Of a stretch of 64,000 nt of DNA, positions 27,518 through 35,803 are shown piece after piece; the first letter of the stretch is position 1; each line of letters opens with the position of its first letter. The notes beneath the pieces were generated by a model. The model saw nothing but the letters and a program-made list of their open reading frames with translations. It had not been told where the DNA came from and made no database searches. The position numbers and the translations under genes are program-made. The stretch is taken from contig NZ_RJAC01000003.1 of assembly GCF_003999975.1 (NCBI RefSeq), forward strand, positions 310,001 through 374,000, in the 5' to 3' direction. Origin of the DNA: Actinoplanes solisilvae. GTDB taxonomy: Bacteria; Actinomycetota; Actinomycetes; Mycobacteriales; Micromonosporaceae.

Positions 27518-27605
27518 CGGCGCCGTGATACCGGCTCGGCATGCCCTCACGTGCCGCGCTGTCGCATGCCCGTTTATGGCGGAAGACCCATCGAAAGGGT
27601 GCAAC

Positions 27606-30600
27606 TTGAAACGTCACCTGTTCGCCCGCAGGGCGGCTACCCACCTCCTCGCGATAGTGACGCTGGCCTCGGCGGCCCTCGCCACCCCGGCCGCTGCCAC
27701 CGCGGCCGCGCGCACCGGCCCGACCGCGACCGCGCGAGGCGTGTCCGCGGCGGCCGGCCCGACCGCGACCGCACGCGGCGCGTCTGCGGCGGCGGGCCCG
27801 GCGCCCACCGCCAACGGCCTCACCGTCGAAGGCGTCTCCGGTGCTCTCGGCATCGACACCCCGGCTCCGCGACTCGGCTGGCTGATCAGCTCGAACCGGC
27901 GCGGCGTCGTCCAGTCCGCGTACCAGGTTCGCGTGGCCTCCACCGCCGCCAAGCTGAGCCGCCCCGACGTGTGGGACAGCGGCCGCACCGCGGGCGCCGA
28001 GTCGACCCAGGTCGCGTACGGTGGCCCCGCCCTGACCTCGGCCACCCGCTATCACTGGCAGGTGCGGGTCTGGGACGCCGACGGCCGTGCCTCGGCGTGG
28101 AGCGAGCCGTCGTGGTGGGAGACGGGCCTGCTGAAGCCCGAGGACTGGCACGCGAAGTGGATCGGGCGGGAGCGGCCCAGCGCCTCCTGGTCCGACTACA
28201 CGGTTGACCTGCGGCTGACCGTCACGCGCGACGCGGCCGGCGTCTTCTTCCGGGCCAAGGGCGTCAACGACGCGTACATGTGGCAGCTCGCGAACTTCGG
28301 CAACGTTCCGGTGCTGCGACCCCACGTACGCGTGGGTGGCAGTTGGCAGTTGCTCAAGGAGGTGCCGGTCCCGATCGCGCCGGGCGACTTCAACAAGCCG
28401 CACGATCTGCGGATCGAGACCGCCGGCACGACCATCAAGACGTTCGTCGACGGCGTCCAGGTCGACACCACCGTCGACAGCCGGCGGACGACCGGAACCA
28501 TCGGGCTGCGCACGTCGGGCACCGAGACGGCCGTCGTCCACTCGGTCAAGCTCACCGTCGGCGGGAAGACCGAGGTCGACGCCGACCTCACCAAGACCAA
28601 CCCGTTCACCGCCGGCACGCTGACGCCCACGGGCCTCGAAGTGACCGGCAACCTCGAGACGCTGCTGGCCGACCCGGCCGGAAAACCGTTGCTGCGCCGC
28701 GAGTTCCCGGTCGACCGCAAGGTCAGCCGGGCGCGCGTCTACTCGACCGCGCTCGGCGTCTACGAGCTGTCGCTCAACGGCCGCAAGGTCGGCGACCACC
28801 AGCTCGCCCCCGGCTGGACCGACTACACCAAGCGCGTCCAGTACCAGACCTTCGACGTCACCGACCAGCTCGTCGCGGGCACCAACACGATCGGCGCGAT
28901 GCTCGGCGACGGCTGGTATTCCGGCTCGATCGGCTGGTTCGGCGACAAGCTCTACGGCGAGCGGCCCGAACTGCTCGCCGAACTGCGCATCGACTACACC
29001 GACGGCACCTCGCAGACGATCGGCACCGACGGCACCTGGCGTTCGGCCGACGGTCCCGTGCTGCGGGCCGACAACGTCCACGGCGAGACGTACGACGCCC
29101 GCCTCGAACCGCAAGGCTGGCGGGGCTCGGCGTTCGACGACGCCGCCTGGTCCGCGGCCACGGTGCGTACGACCGCTCTGACCCAACCGTTGATCGCGCA
29201 GGTCGACCCGCCCGTGAAGGTGACCCAGGAGCTGGCCGCGAAGACCCTGACCCAGCCGAAGCCGGGCGTGTGGGTGTTCGACCTCGGCCAGAACATGGTC
29301 GGCGCGACGCGGCTGCGGGTCAGCGGCACCGCCGGGCAGACCGTGCGGATCCGGCACGCCGAGGTGCTGAACCCGGACGGCACGGTCTACACAGCGAACC
29401 TCCGCACCGCGCAGGCCACGGATTACTACACGCTCGACGGCAGCGGCGCCGAGGTCTACGAGCCCCGGTTCACGTTCCACGGCTTCCGTTACGTGGAGCT
29501 GACCGGTTTCCCCGGCACGCCGACGCTGTCGACGGTGACCGGGCGCGTGATGGGCACGGCGGCCCCCTTCTCGGGCGATCTGATCACCTCAGATCCGATG
29601 GTCAACCAACTGCAGAGCAACATCGTGTGGGGGCAGCGGGGCAACTTCCTGTCCGTCCCGACCGACACCCCGGCCCGCGACGAGCGGCTCGGCTGGACCG
29701 GTGACATCAACGTCTTCGCCGAGACCGCGACGTTCAACATGGACTCGCTCAGCTTCCTCACCAAGTGGCTGGCCGACCTGCGCGACGCCCAGTCAGCCAA
29801 CGGGGCGTACCCGGATGTGGCTCCTAGGCAGTGCTGCGGCGACGGCGCGTCCGGCTGGGCCGACGCCGGGATCACCGTCCCGTACGTCCTCTGGAAGCGC
29901 TACGGCGACACGAAGGTGCTGGCCGAGCACTACGACTCCATGCGGCGCTACATCGACTACGTGCAGGCGACCAGCGACGGCCTGCTGCGCCCGAACGCCG
30001 GCCCGTACCTGGACTGGTTGAACCTGGACGACCCGACCCCGGCCGGTGTCATCGGCACGGCGTATGCGGCGTACAGCACCCGGTTGTTCGCGGAAATGGC
30101 CGCCGCGCTGGGCCGCACCGACGACGCCACGAAGTACGGCAACCGGGCCACCGCGGTCACCGGCGCGTTCGCCGCGGCGTACGTCTCGGCCGACGGCAAG
30201 GTCCAGGGCGACAGCCAGACCGCGTACGTGCTGGCCCTGAGCATGGGTCTTGTCCCGGCGGAACGGCGTGCGGCCGCGGGGAGGCAGCTCGCGGCGAAGG
30301 TGGCCGAGCGCGGCTATCACCTGTCGACCGGGTTCCTCGGCACGCCCGACCTGCTCCCGGCGCTCAGCGACACCGGCAGCCTCGACATCGCGTACCGGCT
30401 GCTGCTGAACAAGGACTATCCGTCGTGGGGCTACGAGATCGCGCGCGGCGCCACCACGGTCTGGGAGCGCTGGGACTCGATCAAGCCGGACGGCAGCTTC
30501 GGCGACGTCGGCATGAACTCCTTCAACCACTACGCGTACGGGGCGGTGGGCGACTGGATGTACCGGACGATCGGCGGTCTGCAGCCGGACGACGCGGCCC

Positions 30601-32318
30601 CCGGATTCAAGCACTTCACGATCGCGCCGAAGCCGGGCGGCGGGCTCACCTCGGCCAAGGCCACCTACCGTTCCCGGTACGGCCAGATCGCGAGCGGCTG
30701 GAAGCTCGACGCGGCCGGGCAGATGTCGCTCGACGTGACCGTGCCCGGGAACACGACGGCGACCGTGGAGATCCCGGCGGCCAGCCGCTGGGCGGTCACC
30801 GAGGGCGGCAAGCCGTCCGCGCAGGCCGACGGCGTGAAGTTCGTGAAGATGGCCGGCGGCAACGCGGTGTTCACCGTGGGCTCGGGCACGTACCGGTTCG
30901 CGGTCGACAGCGTGCGCGGCGACCTGGGCGAGTCGCGGGTCGCGGCGGCGGCGGTGGCCGATCTGATCACCGAAGGTTCCGCCGCCGACCGGCGCCCGAA
31001 CCGCTGCGCGTGGCCGGTGGCGACCCTGCTGGCCAAGGCTCTGGTGGTCACGACCGAGGCCGCGGACCGTGGCTACGGCACGGCCTCGCCGGCGGGCACC
31101 GCCACCACCGTGCATCTCGCGCTGGCCACGGCGGCCGACCTCGACCGCTGGGTCGGCACCGAGCTGGGCCGCAAGCGCCTCGCCGAGCCGGCCGCGACCG
31201 AGATCCGGGCGAAGCTGACCGACGTACGCACCCGGCTGTCGCGGGTGTCGGCGGCGCTGGTGGGTGCGGTGGCCTCGCTCGGTGTGCCGGCCGGGGATCT
31301 CGTGCCCGGCGACGTCGTGCGGGTCGAGGCCAAGTTGCAGAACAAGGGCAGCGCGCCGCTCACGGACGTTCGCATCGGTCTGCCGGCTCCGGCGGGCTGG
31401 ACGTCGACGCGGGTGGGGCCGGCTCCGGCGACGACGGTTCGGCCCGGTGGCACGGTGAGCGCGTTCTACGACGTACGCATCGGTTCGGGTCAGCAACCCG
31501 GCTCGGTGGACCTGGCCGGGACCGTCAGCTATCAGCGGCTGATCGGTTCGGCCACCCTGCCCCTGGCCGCCTCGATCACGGTCGCGCCCGCGATCGAGAT
31601 CACCAAGGTCACGGCGGCTTCGGGTTCGGTAATTCCGGGCGGTACGACCGAGGTCAGCGTGGTGCTGCGCAACCGCTCGACTCTGCGGGCCCAGGGCGAT
31701 CTGAAGGTCAGCTGGTCCGCCGGTGATCGGACCTATGACCTGGCGGCCGGTCAGGAGCGCACGGTAGTCGCGCCGGTCACCGCGCCACTGAGCGTCACCG
31801 AGGGCGCGGTCACGCTGACGGCGACCGCCGGTGGCGCGACAGCCGGGGTCGACGTGCGGGTCGTGGTCGAGGTGCCGCCGCCCGGTGCGCTGGACCACGC
31901 CGACCTGGGCAACGGCGCCTCGGAGCAGGCGCACAGGCTCACGGCGTCGGCGCAGTCGGGCACCAACACGGAGGCCGGTCTGACCCGGCGCTACACCCAG
32001 CAGGGTGTGGCCGGTGGCTACTTCGAGTTCGACCTGGCGGTCCCGCCCGGGCAGCCGTTCCTGCTGCGCACGGTCGAGACCTACAACCAGCCGCAGGTCA
32101 AGGACTACGACATCCTGGTCGACGGCGTCCCGGTCCACGCCCGCTCCTACCGCCGTACGGCGACCGGGGAGGGCACGGTCGGCTATCAGATCCTCGTGGA
32201 CCGGGCTGACCTGACCGCCGACGGCACGGTGCGGGTCCGCTTCCAGGAGGACGCGGAGGGCCGCAACTACGACCCGTCGATCGCTGACGTCTGGTCGCTG
32301 CCGGTCACCACCGGCTGA
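27606..32318 (+). CDS. Secreted multidomain GH78 alpha-L-rhamnosidase
   Basis: 1570 residues. TTG start at 27606 with GAAAGG upstream gives a clean signal peptide (LKRHLFARRAATHLLAIVTL... to about residue 30); upstream ATGs in frame are not supported. Domains: Ala/Pro-rich linker; N-terminal Ig-like rhamnosidase domain (68-175); concanavalin-like insert (197-330); rhamnosidase N domain (362-525, ALGVYELSLNGRKVGD); helical catalytic barrel (652-985) with ARDERLGWTGDINVFAETA near 691, WERWDSI near 953 and NSFNHYAYGAVGDW; C-terminal beta domain to about 1100; a helical spacer; NEW3-like domain (1232-1332); second beta domain; terminal carbohydrate-binding-like domain (1425-1570). It releases terminal L-rhamnose from plant or microbial glycans outside the cell. 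Confidence 0.93.
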   Translation: MKRHLFARRAATHLLAIVTLASAALATPAAATAAARTGPTATARGVSAAAGPTATARGASAAAGPAPTANGLTVEGVSGALGIDTPAPRLGWLISSNRRGVVQSAYQVRVASTAAKLSRPDVWDSGRTAGAESTQVAYGGPALTSATRYHWQVRVWDADGRASAWSEPSWWETGLLKPEDWHAKWIGRERPSASWSDYTVDLRLTVTRDAAGVFFRAKGVNDAYMWQLANFGNVPVLRPHVRVGGSWQLLKEVPVPIAPGDFNKPHDLRIETAGTTIKTFVDGVQVDTTVDSRRTTGTIGLRTSGTETAVVHSVKLTVGGKTEVDADLTKTNPFTAGTLTPTGLEVTGNLETLLADPAGKPLLRREFPVDRKVSRARVYSTALGVYELSLNGRKVGDHQLAPGWTDYTKRVQYQTFDVTDQLVAGTNTIGAMLGDGWYSGSIGWFGDKLYGERPELLAELRIDYTDGTSQTIGTDGTWRSADGPVLRADNVHGETYDARLEPQGWRGSAFDDAAWSAATVRTTALTQPLIAQVDPPVKVTQELAAKTLTQPKPGVWVFDLGQNMVGATRLRVSGTAGQTVRIRHAEVLNPDGTVYTANLRTAQATDYYTLDGSGAEVYEPRFTFHGFRYVELTGFPGTPTLSTVTGRVMGTAAPFSGDLITSDPMVNQLQSNIVWGQRGNFLSVPTDTPARDERLGWTGDINVFAETATFNMDSLSFLTKWLADLRDAQSANGAYPDVAPRQCCGDGASGWADAGITVPYVLWKRYGDTKVLAEHYDSMRRYIDYVQATSDGLLRPNAGPYLDWLNLDDPTPAGVIGTAYAAYSTRLFAEMAAALGRTDDATKYGNRATAVTGAFAAAYVSADGKVQGDSQTAYVLALSMGLVPAERRAAAGRQLAAKVAERGYHLSTGFLGTPDLLPALSDTGSLDIAYRLLLNKDYPSWGYEIARGATTVWERWDSIKPDGSFGDVGMNSFNHYAYGAVGDWMYRTIGGLQPDDAAPGFKHFTIAPKPGGGLTSAKATYRSRYGQIASGWKLDAAGQMSLDVTVPGNTTATVEIPAASRWAVTEGGKPSAQADGVKFVKMAGGNAVFTVGSGTYRFAVDSVRGDLGESRVAAAAVADLITEGSAADRRPNRCAWPVATLLAKALVVTTEAADRGYGTASPAGTATTVHLALATAADLDRWVGTELGRKRLAEPAATEIRAKLTDVRTRLSRVSAALVGAVASLGVPAGDLVPGDVVRVEAKLQNKGSAPLTDVRIGLPAPAGWTSTRVGPAPATTVRPGGTVSAFYDVRIGSGQQPGSVDLAGTVSYQRLIGSATLPLAASITVAPAIEITKVTAASGSVIPGGTTEVSVVLRNRSTLRAQGDLKVSWSAGDRTYDLAAGQERTVVAPVTAPLSVTEGAVTLTATAGGATAGVDVRVVVEVPPPGALDHADLGNGASEQAHRLTASAQSGTNTEAGLTRRYTQQGVAGGYFEFDLAVPPGQPFLLRTVETYNQPQVKDYDILVDGVPVHARSYRRTATGEGTVGYQILVDRADLTADGTVRVRFQEDAEGRNYDPSIADVWSLPVTTG

Positions 32319-32323
32319 GTCAC

Positions 32324-32357
32324 GGGCCGTGGGCGGCGAACGCGCCGCCCACGGCCC
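32324..32357 (+). terminator. Terminator hairpin after GH78 gene
   Basis: GGGCCGTGGGCGGCG (32324-32338) pairs perfectly over 15 bp with CGCCGCCCACGGCCC (32343-32357) around AACG, 6 bases after the stop codon. No T-run on either side. It can act for both convergent genes. Confidence 0.75.
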
Positions 32358-32365
32358 TCTCGTCG

Positions 32366-32671
32366 TCACCGCAAGTGCTCGATCTTGACGGCGCCCACTC
32401 GGGTGCGCACGTCGATCCGGTGTTTCGAGGCGGCGTCCTGGTCGACTTTGATCTCACTTCCGCCGACGTCGGTGCCGACCGAGACGGCGTACGCGACGCC
32501 GGGGGGCACGCGCAGGCGGACCGCGCCCAGCTCGGTCTCGGTGACCACGGCGGCGGGCGGCTCGGCGAAGTCGAGCTCGGTGGCGCCGGCCTTGGTCTGT
32601 ACGGTGATCCGGTCGCCGGTGATGGCGGTGGCCTCGACCGCGCCGGCCTGCGTAGTCACGTCGACGCCCGA
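32366..32671 (-). pseudogene. C-terminal remnant of DUF4097-type beta-repeat protein
   Basis: The frame encodes about 100 residues of regularly repeating beta strands (TTQAGAVEATAITGDRITVQTKAGATEL, ETELGAVRLRVPPGVAYAVSVGTDVGGSEI, RTRVGAVKIEHLR) like the C-terminal half of DUF4097/adhesin-type proteins. The frame continues upstream without a proper start as far as about 32671, where the DNA abruptly becomes a copy of internal GH78 sequence on the other strand. The N-terminal half, promoter and ribosome site are therefore missing. A GTG at 32659 could start a 97-residue product but has no ribosome site. Confidence 0.75.
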
Positions 32672-33100
32672 ACGACGGCCAGTACCTGGACTGGCTGAAC
32701 CTGAACGACCCGACCCCCCGCCGTTTCATCGGCGCGGCGTACAGCACGCGGTTGTTCGCGGAAATGGCCGCCGCGCTGGCCGCACCGAGGGCGCCACGAA
32801 GTACGGCAACCGGGCCACCGCCGTATCCGAGGCGGTTCGCTACGCCGTACGTCTCGGGCGACGGCAAGGTCCAGGGCGTCAGCCAGGCCGCGTGCGTGCT
32901 GGCCTTGAGCATAGGTTTAGTCCCGGCGGAACGGCGTGCGGCCGCGGGCAAGCAGCTCGCGGACAACGTCGCGGCGCATGGCTACCACCTGTCGATCGGC
33001 TTTCTCGGCACGCCCGACCTGCCCCCGGGGGCTCAGTGACACCGGCAGACTTCGCCATCACGTACCGGCTGCTGTTGAACAAGGACTGTCCGTCGCGGGG
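32666..33100 (+). pseudogene. Decayed duplicate of an internal GH78 segment
   Basis: About 435 bp match bases 29989-30430 of the GH78 gene in the same orientation, from GAACGNCGGCC...TACCTGGACTGG through AACAAGGACTNTCCGTCG. The copy has small deletions, including loss of bases around 32700, 32720 and 32790, that break the frame, so fragments such as YLDWLNL and GYHLSIGFLGTPDL appear in different frames. It has neither start nor end of the gene. It joins the DUF4097 remnant across the shared string CGCCCGAACG and stops 222 bp before the TnpB cassette. Confidence 0.9.
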
Positions 33101-33322
33101 TGTCGTCTACTCACCTGCCGATAGTCGGAAGTGCTCATTGACCGGCAATAGTGGCGGTGTGTTTAAAGGTGCGGGCACAGCGGCCGCTGGAAATTCGTAC
33201 GGGGCCGCGCGGTGGCGTCGCATGCCAAGCCCTAGGCGAATGGCAATATGCCTCTTGACTAGTGGTCGTGCGACTGGGGAGACTGTTTTCGCTTCGATGG
33301 AGGGAGCGGAAAGGGGGGAACC

Positions 33323-33460
33323 GTGAGCGAGAGTGTTTGTTCCGGTTTCGCATCTGCGATCTCGGTGCCGGGCCGTGATGTCGACGGTTGGTTCAAGGTT
33401 GCGTTGCAGGCTGGTCAGGCCGTTGACCAAGTTGTCACTGAAGTGTCGCGGCTGTCGTGA
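33323..33460 (+). CDS. Small ORF A upstream of tnpB (45 aa)
   Basis: GTG start preceded by AAGGGGGGAA, a strong ribosome site. Encodes 45 residues with core GRDVDGWFKVALQAGQAVDQ and an ending VVTEVSRLS. Its stop overlaps the GTG of ORF B (GTGA). No known domain is evident. Strong translation signal plus two successive overlaps argue that it is translated as part of one transcript with tnpB. Confidence 0.5.
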   Translation: MSESVCSGFASAISVPGRDVDGWFKVALQAGQAVDQVVTEVSRLS

Positions 33461-33636
33461 CCGCGCAGGGCCGCCGCCGTCTGCTGGTTGTCGCCCTGGC
33501 CGAGGCCTACGGCGACCTGGTGTGCGACGTTACGGAGGCCACGACTTCGTTGTACGCCAGGTTGTACGGTCGTCGGGCTGCTGCGGGCCGGGCTCACCGT
33601 ACGGTCGCGGTCCTCACCGGGGATGGCTTGAGGTGA
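33457..33636 (+). CDS. Small ORF B upstream of tnpB (59 aa)
   Basis: 59 residues, basic, mostly helical: RRRLLVVALAEAYGDLVCDV, TTSLYARLYGRRAAAGRAHR. GTG start overlaps the ORF A stop and its TGA overlaps the tnpB GTG (GTGA both times), so translation of the three ORFs is probably coupled. No family recognised; a small DNA- or RNA-binding partner is a guess from charge only. Confidence 0.5.
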   Translation: MTAQGRRRLLVVALAEAYGDLVCDVTEATTSLYARLYGRRAAAGRAHRTVAVLTGDGLR

Positions 33637-35012
33637 AGACGATCCAGGCCTACCGGTTCGCCCTCGACCTGACACCCCGCCAGCACCGCAATATGCTCGC
33701 GCACGCTGGGGCGGCCCGGGTCGCCCACAACTGGGCGCTGGCGAGGGTCAAGGCGGTGATGGGTCAGCGGGCCGCGGAACGCTCGTACGGGGTGCCCGAC
33801 GAGCTGCTGACCCCGGCGGTGTCGTGGTCCCTCGCCGGGCTACGCAAGATGTGGAACGCGGTCAAGCCTGAGGTGGCGCCGTGGTGGGGCGAGGTGTCCA
33901 AGGAAGCGTTCAACACCGGCCTGGACGCTTTGGCCCGTGGGTTGAGGAACTGGGCTGATTCCCGGACGGGCAAACGTGCAGGTCGCGCGATCGGGTTCCC
34001 AGGATTCAAGGCACGCCGCCGCACCACCCCGAGTGTGCGGTTCACGACCGGGGCGATCCGGGTCGAGCCGGACCGCAAACATGTGGTGCTGCCCCGGATG
34101 GGCCGGTTGAAGCTGCACGAATCGGCCCGTAAACTCGCCCGCCGCCTCGAGGCCGGCACCGCCCGGATCCTGTCCGCCACAGTACGCCGCGACGGCGGGC
34201 GCTGGCACGTGTCGTTCACCGTCGAAGTCGACCGAGCCGAACGAACCCCGGCCCGGCCTGGCGCGACGGTCGGCGTGGACGTCGGGATCAAGCACCTGGC
34301 CGTATTGTCCACCGGCGATCCCGTGCCGAATCCACGCCACCTGGCCGCCGCACAGACCCGGCTGCGAGCGCTGGGCCGGGCCCTGTCCCGCAAGGCCGGG
34401 CCCGACCGCAGGACCGGACAGCGTCCGTCACAACGCTGGCAGCGTGCGGCGGCGCGGCTCGGCCGGGCGCACGCCCGGGTCACTCATCTGCGCCGCGACA
34501 CCATCCACAAGCTCACCAGCAAGTTGGCCGCGACGTACGGCACGATGGTGATCGAAGATCTCAACGTCGCCGGCATGCTCACCAACCGGCGGCTGGCCCG
34601 GCATATCGCCGACGCCGGGTTCGCCGAACTCCGGCGGCAACTGGCCTACAAGATTTCGTGGAACGGCGGCCGGCTCGTCGTGGCCGACCGCTGGTATCCG
34701 TCCTCCAAAACCTGCTCGGCCTGTGGCACGGTGAAAACCAAGCTGGGCCTGTCCGAGCGTGAATACCGTTGTGAGGCGTGCGGGCTGGTCCTCGACCGGG
34801 ACCGTAACGCCGCCCTGAACCTCGCCGCCCTCGCGGCACTGTTCGACACCGCCGGGAGTGGCTCGGTGGCAGCACGTGGAGCCGACCAGAAGACCCGCGT
34901 ATGCGGGCAGGTGGCTGTGAAGCGTGAACCCGGCACGACATCAGTCGGTCAGACCGGGACCGTCCCGCCGCAAGGCAGGACAACCGATCATGTGCTGACC
35001 AAAGCACACTGA
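33633..35012 (+). CDS. tnpB: TnpB RNA-guided nuclease (IS200/IS605 or IS607 group)
   Basis: 459 residues, complete. N-terminal helical region (IQAYRFALDLTPRQHRNML), WED-like middle, and a split RuvC nuclease: first Asp in GVDVGIKHLAVLS (about 215), Glu in MVIEDLNVAGM (about 307), last Asp in CGLVLDRDRNAALNLA (about 389). The zinc finger CSACGTVK...CEACG lies before the last motif. All three catalytic acids are intact, so the protein should be active. TnpB enzymes use an RNA derived from the 3' end of their own element to cut the empty donor site. GTG start overlapping ORF B. Confidence 0.92.
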   Translation: MKTIQAYRFALDLTPRQHRNMLAHAGAARVAHNWALARVKAVMGQRAAERSYGVPDELLTPAVSWSLAGLRKMWNAVKPEVAPWWGEVSKEAFNTGLDALARGLRNWADSRTGKRAGRAIGFPGFKARRRTTPSVRFTTGAIRVEPDRKHVVLPRMGRLKLHESARKLARRLEAGTARILSATVRRDGGRWHVSFTVEVDRAERTPARPGATVGVDVGIKHLAVLSTGDPVPNPRHLAAAQTRLRALGRALSRKAGPDRRTGQRPSQRWQRAAARLGRAHARVTHLRRDTIHKLTSKLAATYGTMVIEDLNVAGMLTNRRLARHIADAGFAELRRQLAYKISWNGGRLVVADRWYPSSKTCSACGTVKTKLGLSEREYRCEACGLVLDRDRNAALNLAALAALFDTAGSGSVAARGADQKTRVCGQVAVKREPGTTSVGQTGTVPPQGRTTDHVLTKAH

Positions 35013-35040
35013 GAGGTAACGGCGGTTTTCTGGTGTGCGT
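34880..35040 (+). ncRNA. Candidate omega-RNA scaffold and right end of TnpB element
   Basis: The last codons of tnpB and the next 30 bp can fold: TGTGCT (34991-34996) pairs with AGCACA (35003-35008), and GCACAC (35004-35009) can alternatively pair with GTGTGC (35033-35038). In known TnpB elements the guide scaffold overlaps the tnpB 3' end and the guide is copied from DNA just outside the right end. By analogy the guide would come from about 35040 onwards. The exact boundary is not visible. Confidence 0.35.
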
Positions 35041-35065
35041 CGCGGCCGGTAGTAGGGTCGCGGCC

Positions 35066-35752
35066 ATGCCTCAAGGTTCGTTCCACGCCGTCCTGTTCGA
35101 CTGCGACGGGGTCCTGGTCGACTCCGAAAGCATCACGAACGGGGTGCTGCGCTCGATGCTGCACGAGCTCGGCTGGCAGATCAGCGCGGACGACAGTTTC
35201 CGGCTGTTCGTCGGGCGGGCGCTGCGCGACGAGACCGCGATCATCACCGCGCACACCGGTTTCGTCGTCACCGACGAGTGGCTGGACGAGTTCCGGCGTC
35301 GGCGCAACGAGGCGCTCGTGGCGTCGCTCGAGCCGATCCCCGGGGCGGTGGCGGCCGTGCACAAGATCGACGAGTTGATGGCCGGCAAGATCGCCTGTGC
35401 CAGCGGGGCCGATCTCGGCAAGGTGCGGTTGCAGCTCGGCAAGGTGGGCCTCGACGAGGTCTTCGCGGGCAAGATGTTCAGCGGCATGGACCAGGCCCGC
35501 AGCAAGCCCGCCCCCGACGTCTACCTGGCCGCGGCCGCGTTCCTGGGGGTCGACCCGGCGCGGTGCGCGGTCGTCGAGGACACGGTTCCCGGCGTGACGG
35601 CGGGGGTGGCGGCGGGGGCGACCGTCTTCGGTTTCTGCCCGCCGGACAGCCCGGCCCACCACCCGGCCCAGGCGTTGCTGGACGCGGGCGCCACCCACAT
35701 CTTCACCGACATGGCCGAACTTCCCGGCTTGGTGAACCACGCGGCGGGTTGA
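35066..35752 (+). CDS. HAD-family phosphatase/phosphoglucomutase-like protein
   Basis: 228 residues, HAD subfamily with helical cap. Motif I FDCDGVLVDSE with both catalytic aspartates; cap region; motif II CASGAD (Ser); motif III Lys in QARSKPAPDVYL; motif IV VVEDTVPGV. This arrangement is that of beta-phosphoglucomutase-like and sugar-phosphate phosphatases. ATG at 35066 is chosen over a GTG further upstream that lies in the TnpB element flank. Substrate unknown. It is 28 bp beyond the hairpin at the element end. Confidence 0.9.
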   Translation: MPQGSFHAVLFDCDGVLVDSESITNGVLRSMLHELGWQISADDSFRLFVGRALRDETAIITAHTGFVVTDEWLDEFRRRRNEALVASLEPIPGAVAAVHKIDELMAGKIACASGADLGKVRLQLGKVGLDEVFAGKMFSGMDQARSKPAPDVYLAAAAFLGVDPARCAVVEDTVPGVTAGVAAGATVFGFCPPDSPAHHPAQALLDAGATHIFTDMAELPGLVNHAAG

Positions 35753-35757
35753 CGGAC

Positions 35758-35795
35758 GGAAGCCGTGAGCGCCAGGTTCGGCGCCCACGGCTTCC
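35758..35795. terminator. Bidirectional terminator between HAD and MFS genes
   Basis: GGAAGCCGTGAGCGCC (35758-35773) pairs with GGCGCCCACGGCTTCC (35780-35795) over 16 positions with one A-C mismatch and a 6-base loop, directly between two convergent stop codons. Confidence 0.75.
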
Positions 35796-35803
35796 GATGA
35801 TCG

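Larger units (their letters stand above)
33101..35040 (+). mobile_element. TnpB-containing transposon-like cassette
   Basis: Segment between the end of the GH78-like copy and the HAD gene, with three overlapping ORFs (45, 59 and 459 codons), the last a TnpB nuclease, and hairpins at the right end. No TnpA (IS200-like) or serine-recombinase gene is present, so it is non-autonomous or mobilised in trans. Exact ends cannot be fixed: there are no clear terminal inverted repeats, as expected for IS200/IS605 and IS607 groups. The 222 bp before the first ORF contain no gene; TTGACT at 33252-33257 may be part of a promoter. Confidence 0.7.

Noticed and set aside
33101..33322. Terminal inverted repeat of the TnpB element
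   Set aside because: No stretch here is inverted at the right end; TnpB-type elements normally lack terminal inverted repeats, so the left border stays open.
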